Shown here in pieces: positions 43,058 to 51,348 of a stretch of 51,879 nt of DNA. Position numbers and translations under genes: made by a program. The DNA is from Bryobacterales bacterium (GTDB lineage Bacteria; Acidobacteriota; Terriglobia; Bryobacterales; Bryobacteraceae), in NCBI GenBank assembly GCA_020852755.1, contig JADZAF010000138.1:1-51879 (forward strand), in the 5' to 3' direction. The notes beneath the pieces are model-generated. The model searched no databases. It worked only from the letters and a program-made list of their open reading frames with translations, and was not told the origin of the DNA. Position 1 is the first letter of the stretch; each line of letters opens with the position of its first letter.

Positions 43058-46000
43058 ATGACCGTCTACGTCATTCTCAGCCTCGCGCTCGCCCTCTACT
43101 GCCTTCTGGTCTATCTCCTCGGTTCCGTCCTCGGGCTGGAGGGAAGCTCGGCCTGGATCCTGCGCGGCCTGCTGATGCTGATCGGGCTGCTGGCGGCCGT
43201 CGCCTACCTCTGGCACTACCTCCGGGTTCTGAAGCCGGCTCGCGAGTCCGCTGGAGGGACCGAGCCGGGCGGCGATGCGGGCGGCGAAGCCGGTGCGCTG
43301 CTGAGGGAAGCCGAAGCCAAGCTGGCCGCGGCAGCCCAGGGAGGCCGGAACCGGGTGGCGAATCTGCCGGTGCTGCTCATCCTGGGCCGGCAGGGCGCCG
43401 CCAAGACCTCGACGGTGGTCCAGTGCGGAGCCGGCCCCGAACTGCTTGCCGGCCAGCTCTATCGCGACAACAACATCGCGCCGACCCCCGCCGCCAACCT
43501 GTGGTTTGCGCAGCGCTCCGTTTTTGTCGAGTCCGGCGGCAGGCTGCTGGCACAGGAGGCCGACTGGCTGCGGCTGCTGAAGAAGCTGCGGCCGGGTACG
43601 CTGGGCTCGGTCTTCGGCGCGGGCCAGGATGCCCCGCGGGCGGCGCTGGTGTGCGTTTCCTGCGAGGAGTTCCTTCAGCCGGGCGCGGAAGACTCCCTCG
43701 CGGCGGCGGCCCGGGACCTGCGGGCGAAGCTGGAACAAGCCTCCCAGGCCATGGGCGTCCGCCTTCCGGTGTACGTGCTGTTCACAAAGACCGACCGGCT
43801 CGCGTTTTTCGCCGAGTATGTGCGGCACCTGGATGCGAACGAAGCGGGCCAGGTTCTAGGCTCCACGCTTCCCGCTCCGGGCGAGGGAAACGGGGTCTAC
43901 GCCGAGCGCCAGACCGCCCTGCTGACCCAGCGCTTCAACGACTTGATTTATTCCCTCAGCGACTGGCGCCCGCGCCTGCTCTTGCGCGCCCAGGAGGACG
44001 CCGGCCTTTCCGAGATCTACGAGTTCCCGCGCGAGCTGCGCAAGCTGCGGTCCAGCCTGGTGCAGTTCCTGGTGGATCTTTGCCGCCCCAGCCAGCTTCA
44101 GGCCGGACCGTTTCTGCGCGGCTTCTATTTCAGCGGCGTGCGCGCCGTCGTGACCCGCGAGATGCCGCAGGCGCCGCGCGTGGCCGAGCACGGCGCCGGT
44201 GAGGTCAGCCAGGCGACCAGCGTCTTCCGTGCAGGGCAGGCCGCCGCCGCCGGCGCATCGCCTCCCGCGCCGGTCGTGCGCCGCAAGCCGCAGTGGATCT
44301 TCCTCGCCCACCTGTTCCAGGACATCCTGCTGCGAGACGGCCTGGCCGGCGGCGGCGGCGTCAGCGTGCAAACCAACCGGCTCCGGCGCGCGCTGCTGGC
44401 CGCCGCGGCGGTCCTGTGCCTCGTCTGGATGATCGGAATGGCGGTCTCCTATTCCGGCAACCGCGGCCTGGAATCGCGTACCCTGGAAGCCGTGCGCGGG
44501 ATCGGCGCCACGGAGGCGGCCGGCGGCGAACTGGCATCGCTTGACGCTCTGAACCGCCTGGAAACGCTGCGCCAGTCGCTCGAGACGCTGACGCGCTACA
44601 AATTGGAGGGCGCGCCCTACCGGCTCCGCTGGGGGTTGTACACCGGCGGCCGCCTCTACCCGGTGGTGCGCCGCGCCTATTACAGCCGCTTTCACCGGCT
44701 GCTGTTCGCCTCCACCCAGGGCAGTCTGATCGGCACTCTGCAGCGGCTGCCCGACAAGCCCTCGCCTGCGGACCCGTACGGGCCGGTCTACGACACGCTG
44801 AAAGCGCACCTGATCACCACGTCGCATCCGGACAAAAGCTCAAGGGAGTTCCTCACGCCCGTGTTGATGAGCCATTGGATCGGCAGCCGCCAGGTGGATG
44901 AGCCCCGCGCCGGGCTGGCCCGCAAACAGTTCGACTTCTACGCCGCGGATCTGCTGGTTTCCAACCCGTTCTCCTCGCAGGAGGACCGCACGGGGGTGGG
45001 GCGCGGCCGCGCGTACCTGGCGCAGTTTGCCGGGGCCGAACGCGTTTACCAGGCCATGATCGCGGAGGCGTCCCGCCGCAATGATCCCATCAACTTCAAC
45101 CGCATGTTCCCCGGCTCCAGCGCCGTGGTGGTGAACAACCGCGAAGTGCCCGGAGCCTTTTCGAAGGACGGTTGGACCTTCATGCAGACCGCCATGCAGA
45201 ACCCCGAGCGCTTCTTTGGCGGCGAAGAGTGGGTTTTGGGGCGGCAATCCTCCGCCGGCATCGACAAAGCCGCCCTGGCCGGGCAACTGGCCGCGCGCTA
45301 CCGGAAGGACTTCATCGACCAGTGGAGAGCCTACCTGGCCGACACGGCGGTGGTCCGCTATCGCAACCTGCCCGATGCGGCGGCCAAGTTGAAGACCTTG
45401 TCCGGCAACCAGTCGCCGCTGCTGGCCGCGCTGTGGCTGGCCTCGCGCAACACTGCGGTCGGCAGCGAGGAAATCAGGAAGATCTTCCAGCCCGTGCAGT
45501 ACGTGACGCCGCCGGAGATCCAGGACCGCTACATCGCCGGGTCCAACACCGGCTACATGCAGGCGCTGCTTGGCTTGCAGGCCTCGGTCGAGCAGGCGGC
45601 CGGAGCGCCTGCGGCGGGACGCGACGCCTTCATCGGCCCGTTGAACGCGCAGGCCTCGCAGGCGAAGCTGGTCACCCGCCAGGTAGCCCAGAACTTCACC
45701 ATCAATCCGGGTACGAAAGTCGAAACTCAGGTTCAGGATTTGATGGAGAAGCCGATCCTGTACGCCGAGGCCTTGGCCGGGGCCTTGGGGCCGGCCGAAC
45801 TCAACTCCAAGGGCCAGGCGCTGTGCGCCCAGTTTCGCAGCGTGGCCCGAAAGTACCCCTTCCGTTCCGACGCCTCCGAAGAAGCGACCCTGGCCGAGGT
45901 CGGCGGCCTGTTCGCTCCAGGCACCGGAGCCATCTGGACTTTCTACGAAGAGAACCTGCGGGAGCACTTGACCCGGCAGGGCGCGCGCTTTGTGCCCAAC

Positions 46001-46519
46001 CCGGCCGGCAAGATCCAGCTCGATCCGGCATTCGTCAACTTCCTCAACCGGGCCGCGGCCTTCACGGACGCGCTCTATCCGGGCGGCTCCCGCGAGGCTC
46101 GATTGACCTATCAGCTTACGGGCCATCCGGCCGAAGGGATCCGCAGCGTCAGGCTTTCGGTGGACAACGTGAGCCTGAACGTCACCAGCGGGCCGCAGAC
46201 GGCAACCTTCCAGTGGCCCGGGTCCGGGAATCAGCAGGTGAGCCTGGCGGGACAGTTCGGCGGCGACCCGGCCCTGACCTTTACTTCCTACCAGGGACTC
46301 TGGGCCGTCTTCCGGTTCTTCGGCGAGGCCGACCGCTGGCAGGCGGCCGGCAACCTGGACCGGCTCGAGTGGGTTCCGCGCCAGGGGCGTGCGGCCCGCC
46401 CGCTCACTCTGCCGGACGGCCGGCCGCTTACCGTGCGGTACGACCTTCAGGCCCCGGCGCCGGTGTTCCGGAAAGACTTTCTCGCCGGGCTGGCCTGCGC
46501 GCCGCGGGTGGCCCGGTAG
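43058..46519 (+). CDS. tssM: T6SS membrane protein TssM (IcmF)
   Basis: 1,153 residues; ATG preceded by GAGGAGG. Two N-terminal membrane helices (about 4-24 and 34-54), a cytoplasmic GTPase-like domain with the P-loop LGRQGAAKTSTV (109-120), a third membrane helix near 447-467 (LLAAAAVLCLVWMIGMAVSYSG) and a long periplasmic region with IcmF-related and TssM_C segments (ARLTYQLTGHPAEGIRSVRLSVDN, TFQWPGSGNQQVSLAGQFGG, GLWAVFRFFGEADRW). The P-loop has Ala where the last conserved Gly (GxxxxGK) is expected. TssM spans the envelope with TssL and normally binds TssJ, which I do not find here. Confidence 0.95.
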   Translation: MTVYVILSLALALYCLLVYLLGSVLGLEGSSAWILRGLLMLIGLLAAVAYLWHYLRVLKPARESAGGTEPGGDAGGEAGALLREAEAKLAAAAQGGRNRVANLPVLLILGRQGAAKTSTVVQCGAGPELLAGQLYRDNNIAPTPAANLWFAQRSVFVESGGRLLAQEADWLRLLKKLRPGTLGSVFGAGQDAPRAALVCVSCEEFLQPGAEDSLAAAARDLRAKLEQASQAMGVRLPVYVLFTKTDRLAFFAEYVRHLDANEAGQVLGSTLPAPGEGNGVYAERQTALLTQRFNDLIYSLSDWRPRLLLRAQEDAGLSEIYEFPRELRKLRSSLVQFLVDLCRPSQLQAGPFLRGFYFSGVRAVVTREMPQAPRVAEHGAGEVSQATSVFRAGQAAAAGASPPAPVVRRKPQWIFLAHLFQDILLRDGLAGGGGVSVQTNRLRRALLAAAAVLCLVWMIGMAVSYSGNRGLESRTLEAVRGIGATEAAGGELASLDALNRLETLRQSLETLTRYKLEGAPYRLRWGLYTGGRLYPVVRRAYYSRFHRLLFASTQGSLIGTLQRLPDKPSPADPYGPVYDTLKAHLITTSHPDKSSREFLTPVLMSHWIGSRQVDEPRAGLARKQFDFYAADLLVSNPFSSQEDRTGVGRGRAYLAQFAGAERVYQAMIAEASRRNDPINFNRMFPGSSAVVVNNREVPGAFSKDGWTFMQTAMQNPERFFGGEEWVLGRQSSAGIDKAALAGQLAARYRKDFIDQWRAYLADTAVVRYRNLPDAAAKLKTLSGNQSPLLAALWLASRNTAVGSEEIRKIFQPVQYVTPPEIQDRYIAGSNTGYMQALLGLQASVEQAAGAPAAGRDAFIGPLNAQASQAKLVTRQVAQNFTINPGTKVETQVQDLMEKPILYAEALAGALGPAELNSKGQALCAQFRSVARKYPFRSDASEEATLAEVGGLFAPGTGAIWTFYEENLREHLTRQGARFVPNPAGKIQLDPAFVNFLNRAAAFTDALYPGGSREARLTYQLTGHPAEGIRSVRLSVDNVSLNVTSGPQTATFQWPGSGNQQVSLAGQFGGDPALTFTSYQGLWAVFRFFGEADRWQAAGNLDRLEWVPRQGRAARPLTLPDGRPLTVRYDLQAPAPVFRKDFLAGLACAPRVAR

Positions 46520-46531
46520 GCGGCGCCGTTC

Positions 46532-48211
46532 ATGGACGATCTAAAGCGCATCGGCAAATACGAGCTGCGCGATCCCCTGGGCGGCGGCATGTCCCGGGTC
46601 TTCAAGGCCTGGGACCCGGTAATGGCCCGCACGGTGGTCGTTAAGATCCTGCCCGCGGAAGCCGGCGCCGATGCGAAAGCCCGCTTCCTGGCGGAAGCCC
46701 GGACGGCCGGCAGTCTGAACCACGACAACGTGATCCGGGTCTATGACTACGGGGAAGAGGGCGGCCTGCCTTATATGGTGATGGAGTACCTGGAGGGGCA
46801 GGATCTCGGCCAGGCCATCCGATCCGGCGGCGCCGGCGATCTGCACAGGCGCGTCGAGATCGCCCGCGACGCCGCCCGCGCCATCGAGCACATCCACGAG
46901 CACGCCATCGTTCACCGCGACATCAAGCCCGAGAACCTCCACCTCGACCGCGGCGGTCGCGTGCGTTTGATGGACTTCGGCATCGCCAAACGCTCCGAAC
47001 TGGCGCTGACCCGGACCGGCTTCACGCTGGGGACGCCCTACTATATGTCGCCGGAGCAGATCCGCGCCGAGGACCTCTCGCCCCAGGCCGACATCTACTC
47101 CTTCGGCATCCTGCTGTTCGAGCTGTTCACCGGACGGAAACCGTTCACGGGCGAGAAGATCGAACAGGTCTTCTATAGGATCATTCACGAGCCGATCGAA
47201 ATCGCACCCTTGCGGGAGCATGGCGTTCCGCAACCGGTCTGCGACCTGATTGCCCGGTCGGCCGCCAAGGATCCCTCCCAGCGCCCCGGCAGCATGGCCG
47301 AAGTTCGAAAGGTTCTGGAGGATTGCCTCGCGGGAAGCCGGCCGCCGGAACCGGCCGGATTGCACTTGGCGCCTCCCCCACCGGAGCCCTCGGAGAAACA
47401 CCGGGCCCGGACCGGACGGAAGTGGCTGATCCCGGCGGCCGGCGCAGGCCTGCTCGCAATCCTGGTTGCTCTCTACTTCGCCGCCTCCAAACCCCAACCC
47501 CAGCCCCCGCCCCTCGAACCGAAAAGGGAAACGCCATCCCTGCCGGCAACCCTCGCAACTCCAACCGGAGAGATGGTGCTGGTGCCGGCGGGCGATTTCC
47601 TGTTCGGCCCCGATCGCCGCACCGAGCAGCTGCCGGCCTTCTACATCGACCGCACCGAGGTTACTAACGCCGCCTTTGCCGCGTTCTGCAAAGCGGAGGG
47701 CCGCCCGCTCCCTCACGACTTTCCAGAAAGCCGGCCCGATCTTCCCGTTGTGAACGTGACCTTCGCTGACGCGGAAGCCTTCGCCCGCTGGGCCGGTAAG
47801 CGGCTGCCCAACGCCCGGGAGTGGGAAAAAGCGGCCCGCGGAACCGACGGCCGCCCCTATCCCTGGGGAACCGAAAACGATCCGAAGCGCGCCAATGTCG
47901 AGGGAGGCGCGACCCCGGGGGATCTCCTGCCTGCCGGCGCCCTCCCGGCCGGCGCCAGCCCGTGCGGCGCCCTGCAGATGGCGGGGAATGCGTGGGAACT
48001 GGTGGCCGAACCCATCACGCCCAGCGATGCCGCGGTCAGGAACTTCGCCGCTTCGCTGTCCAAGCCACGCCGGGACGAGGCCTGGTACACGATTCGCGGC
48101 GGCGCCTTCGATACCGCCCTGGTGGAAAACGCAACCTTCGAGTGGAGCGCCCTTCCGGCCCGTTTCTCCGCCCCGAATATCGGCTTCCGCTGCGTGCAGG
48201 ACCCGCCGTAG
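46532..48211 (+). CDS. Ser/Thr kinase fused to formylglycine-generating-enzyme-like domain
   Basis: 559 residues. The kinase domain (about 9-270) has LGGGMSRVFKA, catalytic Lys38, HRDIKPENL with Asp130, DFGIAK and GTPYYMSPEQI. After a Pro-rich stretch comes a membrane helix (about 299-320), so the C-terminus is periplasmic. Residues 340-559 form an SUMF1/FGE-type domain: GEMVLVPAGDFLFG, FYIDRTEVTNAAFAAFCKAEGRP, PVVNVTFADAEAFARWAGKRLPNAREWEKAARG, PYPWG, GNAWEL, IRGGAFD and GFRCVQD. Such domains often act as binding modules rather than sulfatase activators. It starts 12 bases after tssM and closes the island. Confidence 0.93.
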   Translation: MDDLKRIGKYELRDPLGGGMSRVFKAWDPVMARTVVVKILPAEAGADAKARFLAEARTAGSLNHDNVIRVYDYGEEGGLPYMVMEYLEGQDLGQAIRSGGAGDLHRRVEIARDAARAIEHIHEHAIVHRDIKPENLHLDRGGRVRLMDFGIAKRSELALTRTGFTLGTPYYMSPEQIRAEDLSPQADIYSFGILLFELFTGRKPFTGEKIEQVFYRIIHEPIEIAPLREHGVPQPVCDLIARSAAKDPSQRPGSMAEVRKVLEDCLAGSRPPEPAGLHLAPPPPEPSEKHRARTGRKWLIPAAGAGLLAILVALYFAASKPQPQPPPLEPKRETPSLPATLATPTGEMVLVPAGDFLFGPDRRTEQLPAFYIDRTEVTNAAFAAFCKAEGRPLPHDFPESRPDLPVVNVTFADAEAFARWAGKRLPNAREWEKAARGTDGRPYPWGTENDPKRANVEGGATPGDLLPAGALPAGASPCGALQMAGNAWELVAEPITPSDAAVRNFAASLSKPRRDEAWYTIRGGAFDTALVENATFEWSALPARFSAPNIGFRCVQDPP

Positions 48212-48577
48212 ACATCGGCAAGGATACTTGCCATCTGCCGGACGGGAGCTTTCAGCCATCAGCGGCCAGCGGTCAGCTCATCGCGATCGGGCAAAACCGG
48301 GCGAACGCGGCATCGCCGTTCCGGCCGCATCCTTCAGCAAGGTGGGCCGGGATCGAGGCAGTCAACTGGCAGACCTCGTCGAGGCATGGATAGGCCTACA
48401 CTGACCGCTGTCAGCAATCAGCCCCGACCCTCAAGACCAACCGCAAGCGGATCACCGGCTGTCCGCTGAATGCCGAAAGCTGACAGCTTGCCCCCAACGC
48501 ACCTCGTATTCACGAACGAAATTCTGAAGGGCCAATTCCCGGAATTTGCTGGCTGGAATCTGAACTGACGACCGGGC
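48212..48577. other. Intergenic region between convergent kinase and caspase genes
   Basis: About 365 bases with no recognised gene. A perfect 6-bp hairpin with a 4-base loop (48217-48232) lies right after the kinase stop but has no T run. Most of the rest carries degenerate CAGC-type repeats in both orientations (annotated separately). Confidence 0.5.
48247..48489. repeat. Degenerate TCAGC-type intergenic repeats, inverted
   Basis: Three clusters share a roughly 7-8-base unit around CAGC/GCTG: 48247-48279 (AGCTTTCAGCCATCAGCGGC and on), 48400-48423 (ACTGACCGCTGTCAGCAATC and on) and 48457-48489 (CTGTCCGCTGAATGCCGAAA and on). Parts are exact inverted copies, for example AGCGGTCAG at 48268-48276 against CTGACCGCT at 48401-48409, so the transcript could form hairpins. 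Confidence 0.5.
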
Positions 48578-50653
48578 TTACTTGCGCCCCAGGGCCGCCT
48601 CGATGCTGGCGATGTTCTTGCGGGCGTAGCCGGCCTGCTCCATCTCGGCGTTGATGTCCAGCATCGCGCGGAAGTGCTTGCCGGCCGCGGCCAGCATTTC
48701 GAGGCTGCCGGTCGACTGGGCCTGCCGGGCATAGGCAAGCCCCAGGGCATAGTGAACGTACGGATCTTCCGGGTCGTACGCCAGCGCGCTCTGGCAGTAG
48801 GCGATGGCCTGGTCGAAGTTGGAGAGTTTCCGCTGGGCGTCGCAGATGCCGAAGTACGCCAGGCTGCGCAGGTCCTTCCAGATGTCCTGCTGGGCCGCGC
48901 GCTTCTTCTTGCCATGCCCGATCAGGAAGCCGAGCACGTAGTAGTTGAGTTTCCCCGCCAGCTTGCTGTTGAAGTCGCTTAACCTGAGATACTCGCCGTA
49001 TTCCCGGATGGCATCCCGGTACGCTTCACTCAGGCGCAGGCTTTCCGCCAGCCAGAAGTGCGCTTCGGGATTGCCCGGGTTGAGCCGGATGGCGCCGCGG
49101 GCCGAGGCGACGGACTCCGGATACATGCCCTTCATGCGGTACGCCTGGGCCTGAAGGTACAGCGCCATCTCGTTCCTGGGATCGCGCTGCATGACCACGT
49201 TCAACTGGCGTATGGCTTCATCGACGTCGCCGATATCGAGCAGCATGCCGGCGAAGCTCGCCCGCGCTTCCAGGTAATCCGGGTCGATGGCGATGGCCTT
49301 CTCGAACGCCGCCCGTGCCTTGGCATCCTGGAACAATGCATTGTACGCGCGGCCGGCGTACAGCGCCGCCTGGCTGTAATTGGGATCCACCTGAAGGGCC
49401 CGTTCGAACTGCCTGGCCGCCCGCTCGTAGTTGGCGGCGAAGCCCTTCAGGTAGGATTCCAGGCCTTCATCAAAAGCGTCCACGGCCGCCCGCGGCCGCC
49501 GCCGCAGGATGAGGATCCGGATGCTGACCGTCTTCTTCTGTCCCGGATAGACCATTTCCTCCCGCGGGCCGTCCGGTTCGTAGCCCTGCTTGACCCCCAG
49601 AATCGTGTGCGCTCCGGGGACCAGGCCGGGCAGCGGCAGCGGCTTGTCCCGGTTCACCACGCCCACTGACTTGCCGTCCACGAACACCTCGACCCCGTCC
49701 ATGTTGGTTTCGATGACCAGGTCGCCGTACTTGGGCGCAGCCGGGGCGTCGGCCTGCACGTTGGCCGGAACATAGGCCAGCAGCATGTCGGGGTCAAAGC
49801 TGCTGCGGTCCGAGGTGGGGTTCTGCCGCCCGCCGGTCGCTTCCCTCACGTTGGTCCGGACGTATTCGGCCAGCTCATCGGCGGTCACGATGCCGTCCCG
49901 GTTCTCATCCGCCGCGCCGCCCATTCCGCGGACCACGTAGTAGGTGAAGATGCCGTGCCCGCCGCCCCAGTCCTCGCTTTCGAAGGAGCGCTCCCGGTCG
50001 CGGCTGGCGGTGAGCGAGAACAGCGACGAACTCAGGTCCAGCAGCGATTTGTTGATCGCCTGAACCTCGGCGTCCGGGGCGATCGCTCCGCTGTGGCAGG
50101 AGTCGGTCAGCAGCACCTTCCACTTGGCCTTGATCCGGCTCCCGAAAGTACGGCCGAGATCGGCCATCGGGTAGGCCGTGGCGCTGACGTTCTTCACGTC
50201 GAAGTCGTATGGCGCCAGGTAGGGAACACCCTTCACCACGAAACCGTGCCCGGCAAAGTACACCAGCACGCGGTCGTCGGCCGTGGCCACCGAGGGCAGC
50301 CACTCTTCCAGATGCTTCTTGACGTTAGCCAGGGTGGCCTCCGGCCCGATCAGCCGGCGCACGTTCTCGGCGCGGAAGTTGCCGCCCTCCGGGCTGATGA
50401 GAATCGAGTACACCGCCTGGGCGTCACGCACGGCGTACCGCAACTGCTGGCTGCCGGCCAGGTTTCGGTACTCTCCGATGCCGATCACCAGCGCGTAGCT
50501 CCGCGGAATCGCTACCTTTCGGGAAGCCGCGGGGAGAGGGATGTCCTTCTCCACGCGCAGGTCGCGCTCCCCCGGCGGCCGTTGCTGCGCAACCGCGGCG
50601 CAACCCGCCAGAGCGCAGGCCGCCGTCAGGACAAGGATCGCTCTTGGTCGCAT
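48578..50653 (-). CDS. Caspase-like lipoprotein with EF-hand, PEGA and TPR repeats
   Basis: 691 residues from the ATG at 50653, chosen because it gives a proper lipoprotein signal (MRPRAILVLTAACALAGC, lipid-modified Cys18). A peptidase C14 domain follows: SYALVIGIGEYRNL, His136 in YFAGHGF and Cys186 in LLTDSCHSGA. Then an EF-hand-like loop (DENRDGIVTADEL) near 255-268, suggesting calcium binding, a PEGA domain (GDLVIETNMDGVEVFVDGKSVGVV) and at least six TPRs to the C-terminus. Such metacaspase-like proteins cleave after basic residues in known cases; the target here is unknown. The gene starts just after the DUF4384 gene stop (50658), so they are probably co-transcribed. Confidence 0.9.
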   Translation of the reverse strand: MRPRAILVLTAACALAGCAAVAQQRPPGERDLRVEKDIPLPAASRKVAIPRSYALVIGIGEYRNLAGSQQLRYAVRDAQAVYSILISPEGGNFRAENVRRLIGPEATLANVKKHLEEWLPSVATADDRVLVYFAGHGFVVKGVPYLAPYDFDVKNVSATAYPMADLGRTFGSRIKAKWKVLLTDSCHSGAIAPDAEVQAINKSLLDLSSSLFSLTASRDRERSFESEDWGGGHGIFTYYVVRGMGGAADENRDGIVTADELAEYVRTNVREATGGRQNPTSDRSSFDPDMLLAYVPANVQADAPAAPKYGDLVIETNMDGVEVFVDGKSVGVVNRDKPLPLPGLVPGAHTILGVKQGYEPDGPREEMVYPGQKKTVSIRILILRRRPRAAVDAFDEGLESYLKGFAANYERAARQFERALQVDPNYSQAALYAGRAYNALFQDAKARAAFEKAIAIDPDYLEARASFAGMLLDIGDVDEAIRQLNVVMQRDPRNEMALYLQAQAYRMKGMYPESVASARGAIRLNPGNPEAHFWLAESLRLSEAYRDAIREYGEYLRLSDFNSKLAGKLNYYVLGFLIGHGKKKRAAQQDIWKDLRSLAYFGICDAQRKLSNFDQAIAYCQSALAYDPEDPYVHYALGLAYARQAQSTGSLEMLAAAGKHFRAMLDINAEMEQAGYARKNIASIEAALGRK

Positions 50654-50657
50654 GAAC

Positions 50658-51347
50658 TCACCGGTGCGCCAGGCGGAACTCATAGATCACCGGTCCCTCC
50701 TGAGCGGCGGGCGAGGAGATGCGCGCTTCTTTACCCTGTCGCATGATCAGCAGTTCCCTCTCGCGCAGCCGCGGCACCGCGGCCAGGTTCTCCGGCAGCA
50801 CGTCGCCGGCGCCCACGGCGCGCGGTCCCGCGGCCGAATCCACGCATTCCCCGCGCGCCCGGAATATGGAGTCGTCGCACCGGGGCAAAAGCTTCTTGGC
50901 TGGAGCCGGCTTTTTCGGAGGCGGGCCCAGCCGCGGCGGCGCCGGCCGTGTATCCTCCCCCAGCCGGAGGGGGGTCGCCAGCCAGTAAACGATGTCGTAT
51001 CCGGGCGGGCCGGAGATCCGGAACAGCGTCCGTGTGGCCGGAATCCGGTAGGGCTTCCCGTGCTCGATCCGGTTGTCCGCGCCGGTCTCCTCGCGGGGAA
51101 ACAGCAGCTCGTAAGTCCCGCTGGTTCCCTGGTTCATCACGTACAGATATCCGTCGAAGTCCGCCCGGAAACCGAACCGCACCCGGTCGCCCGAGTCGAG
51201 AACCAGACCGGGGTCCACGGTCTTCCACTCACCGCCCTGCAAACGCTCCAGGGTGATCTCCATGCGGTGGCTCTGCCCGGCGGCGGGCCGGGCGTGCGGG
51301 AGCGCTGCCCAGGCGATCAGGAAGGCGAAACCGGCCGCGCGTCCCAT
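50658..51347 (-). CDS. Secreted DUF4384 protein
   Basis: 229 residues with a signal peptide (about 1-24). The DUF4384 domain is recognisable: LDSGDRVRFGFRADFDGYLYVMNQGTSGTYELLFPREETGADNRIEHGKPYRIP, then FRISGPPGYDIVYWLAT. The remainder is Pro/Lys-rich and then a short region with two Cys. DUF4384 domains often accompany caspase-like and TPR proteins in Acidobacteriota; function is unknown. It lies one base after the next DUF4384 gene. Confidence 0.85.
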   Translation of the reverse strand: MGRAAGFAFLIAWAALPHARPAAGQSHRMEITLERLQGGEWKTVDPGLVLDSGDRVRFGFRADFDGYLYVMNQGTSGTYELLFPREETGADNRIEHGKPYRIPATRTLFRISGPPGYDIVYWLATPLRLGEDTRPAPPRLGPPPKKPAPAKKLLPRCDDSIFRARGECVDSAAGPRAVGAGDVLPENLAAVPRLRERELLIMRQGKEARISSPAAQEGPVIYEFRLAHR

Positions 51348-51348
51348 G

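Noticed and set aside
48217..48232. Perfect 6-bp hairpin after the kinase-FGE gene as an intrinsic terminator.
   Set aside because: No T-rich run follows the stem; it may be only part of the surrounding repeat-rich sequence.
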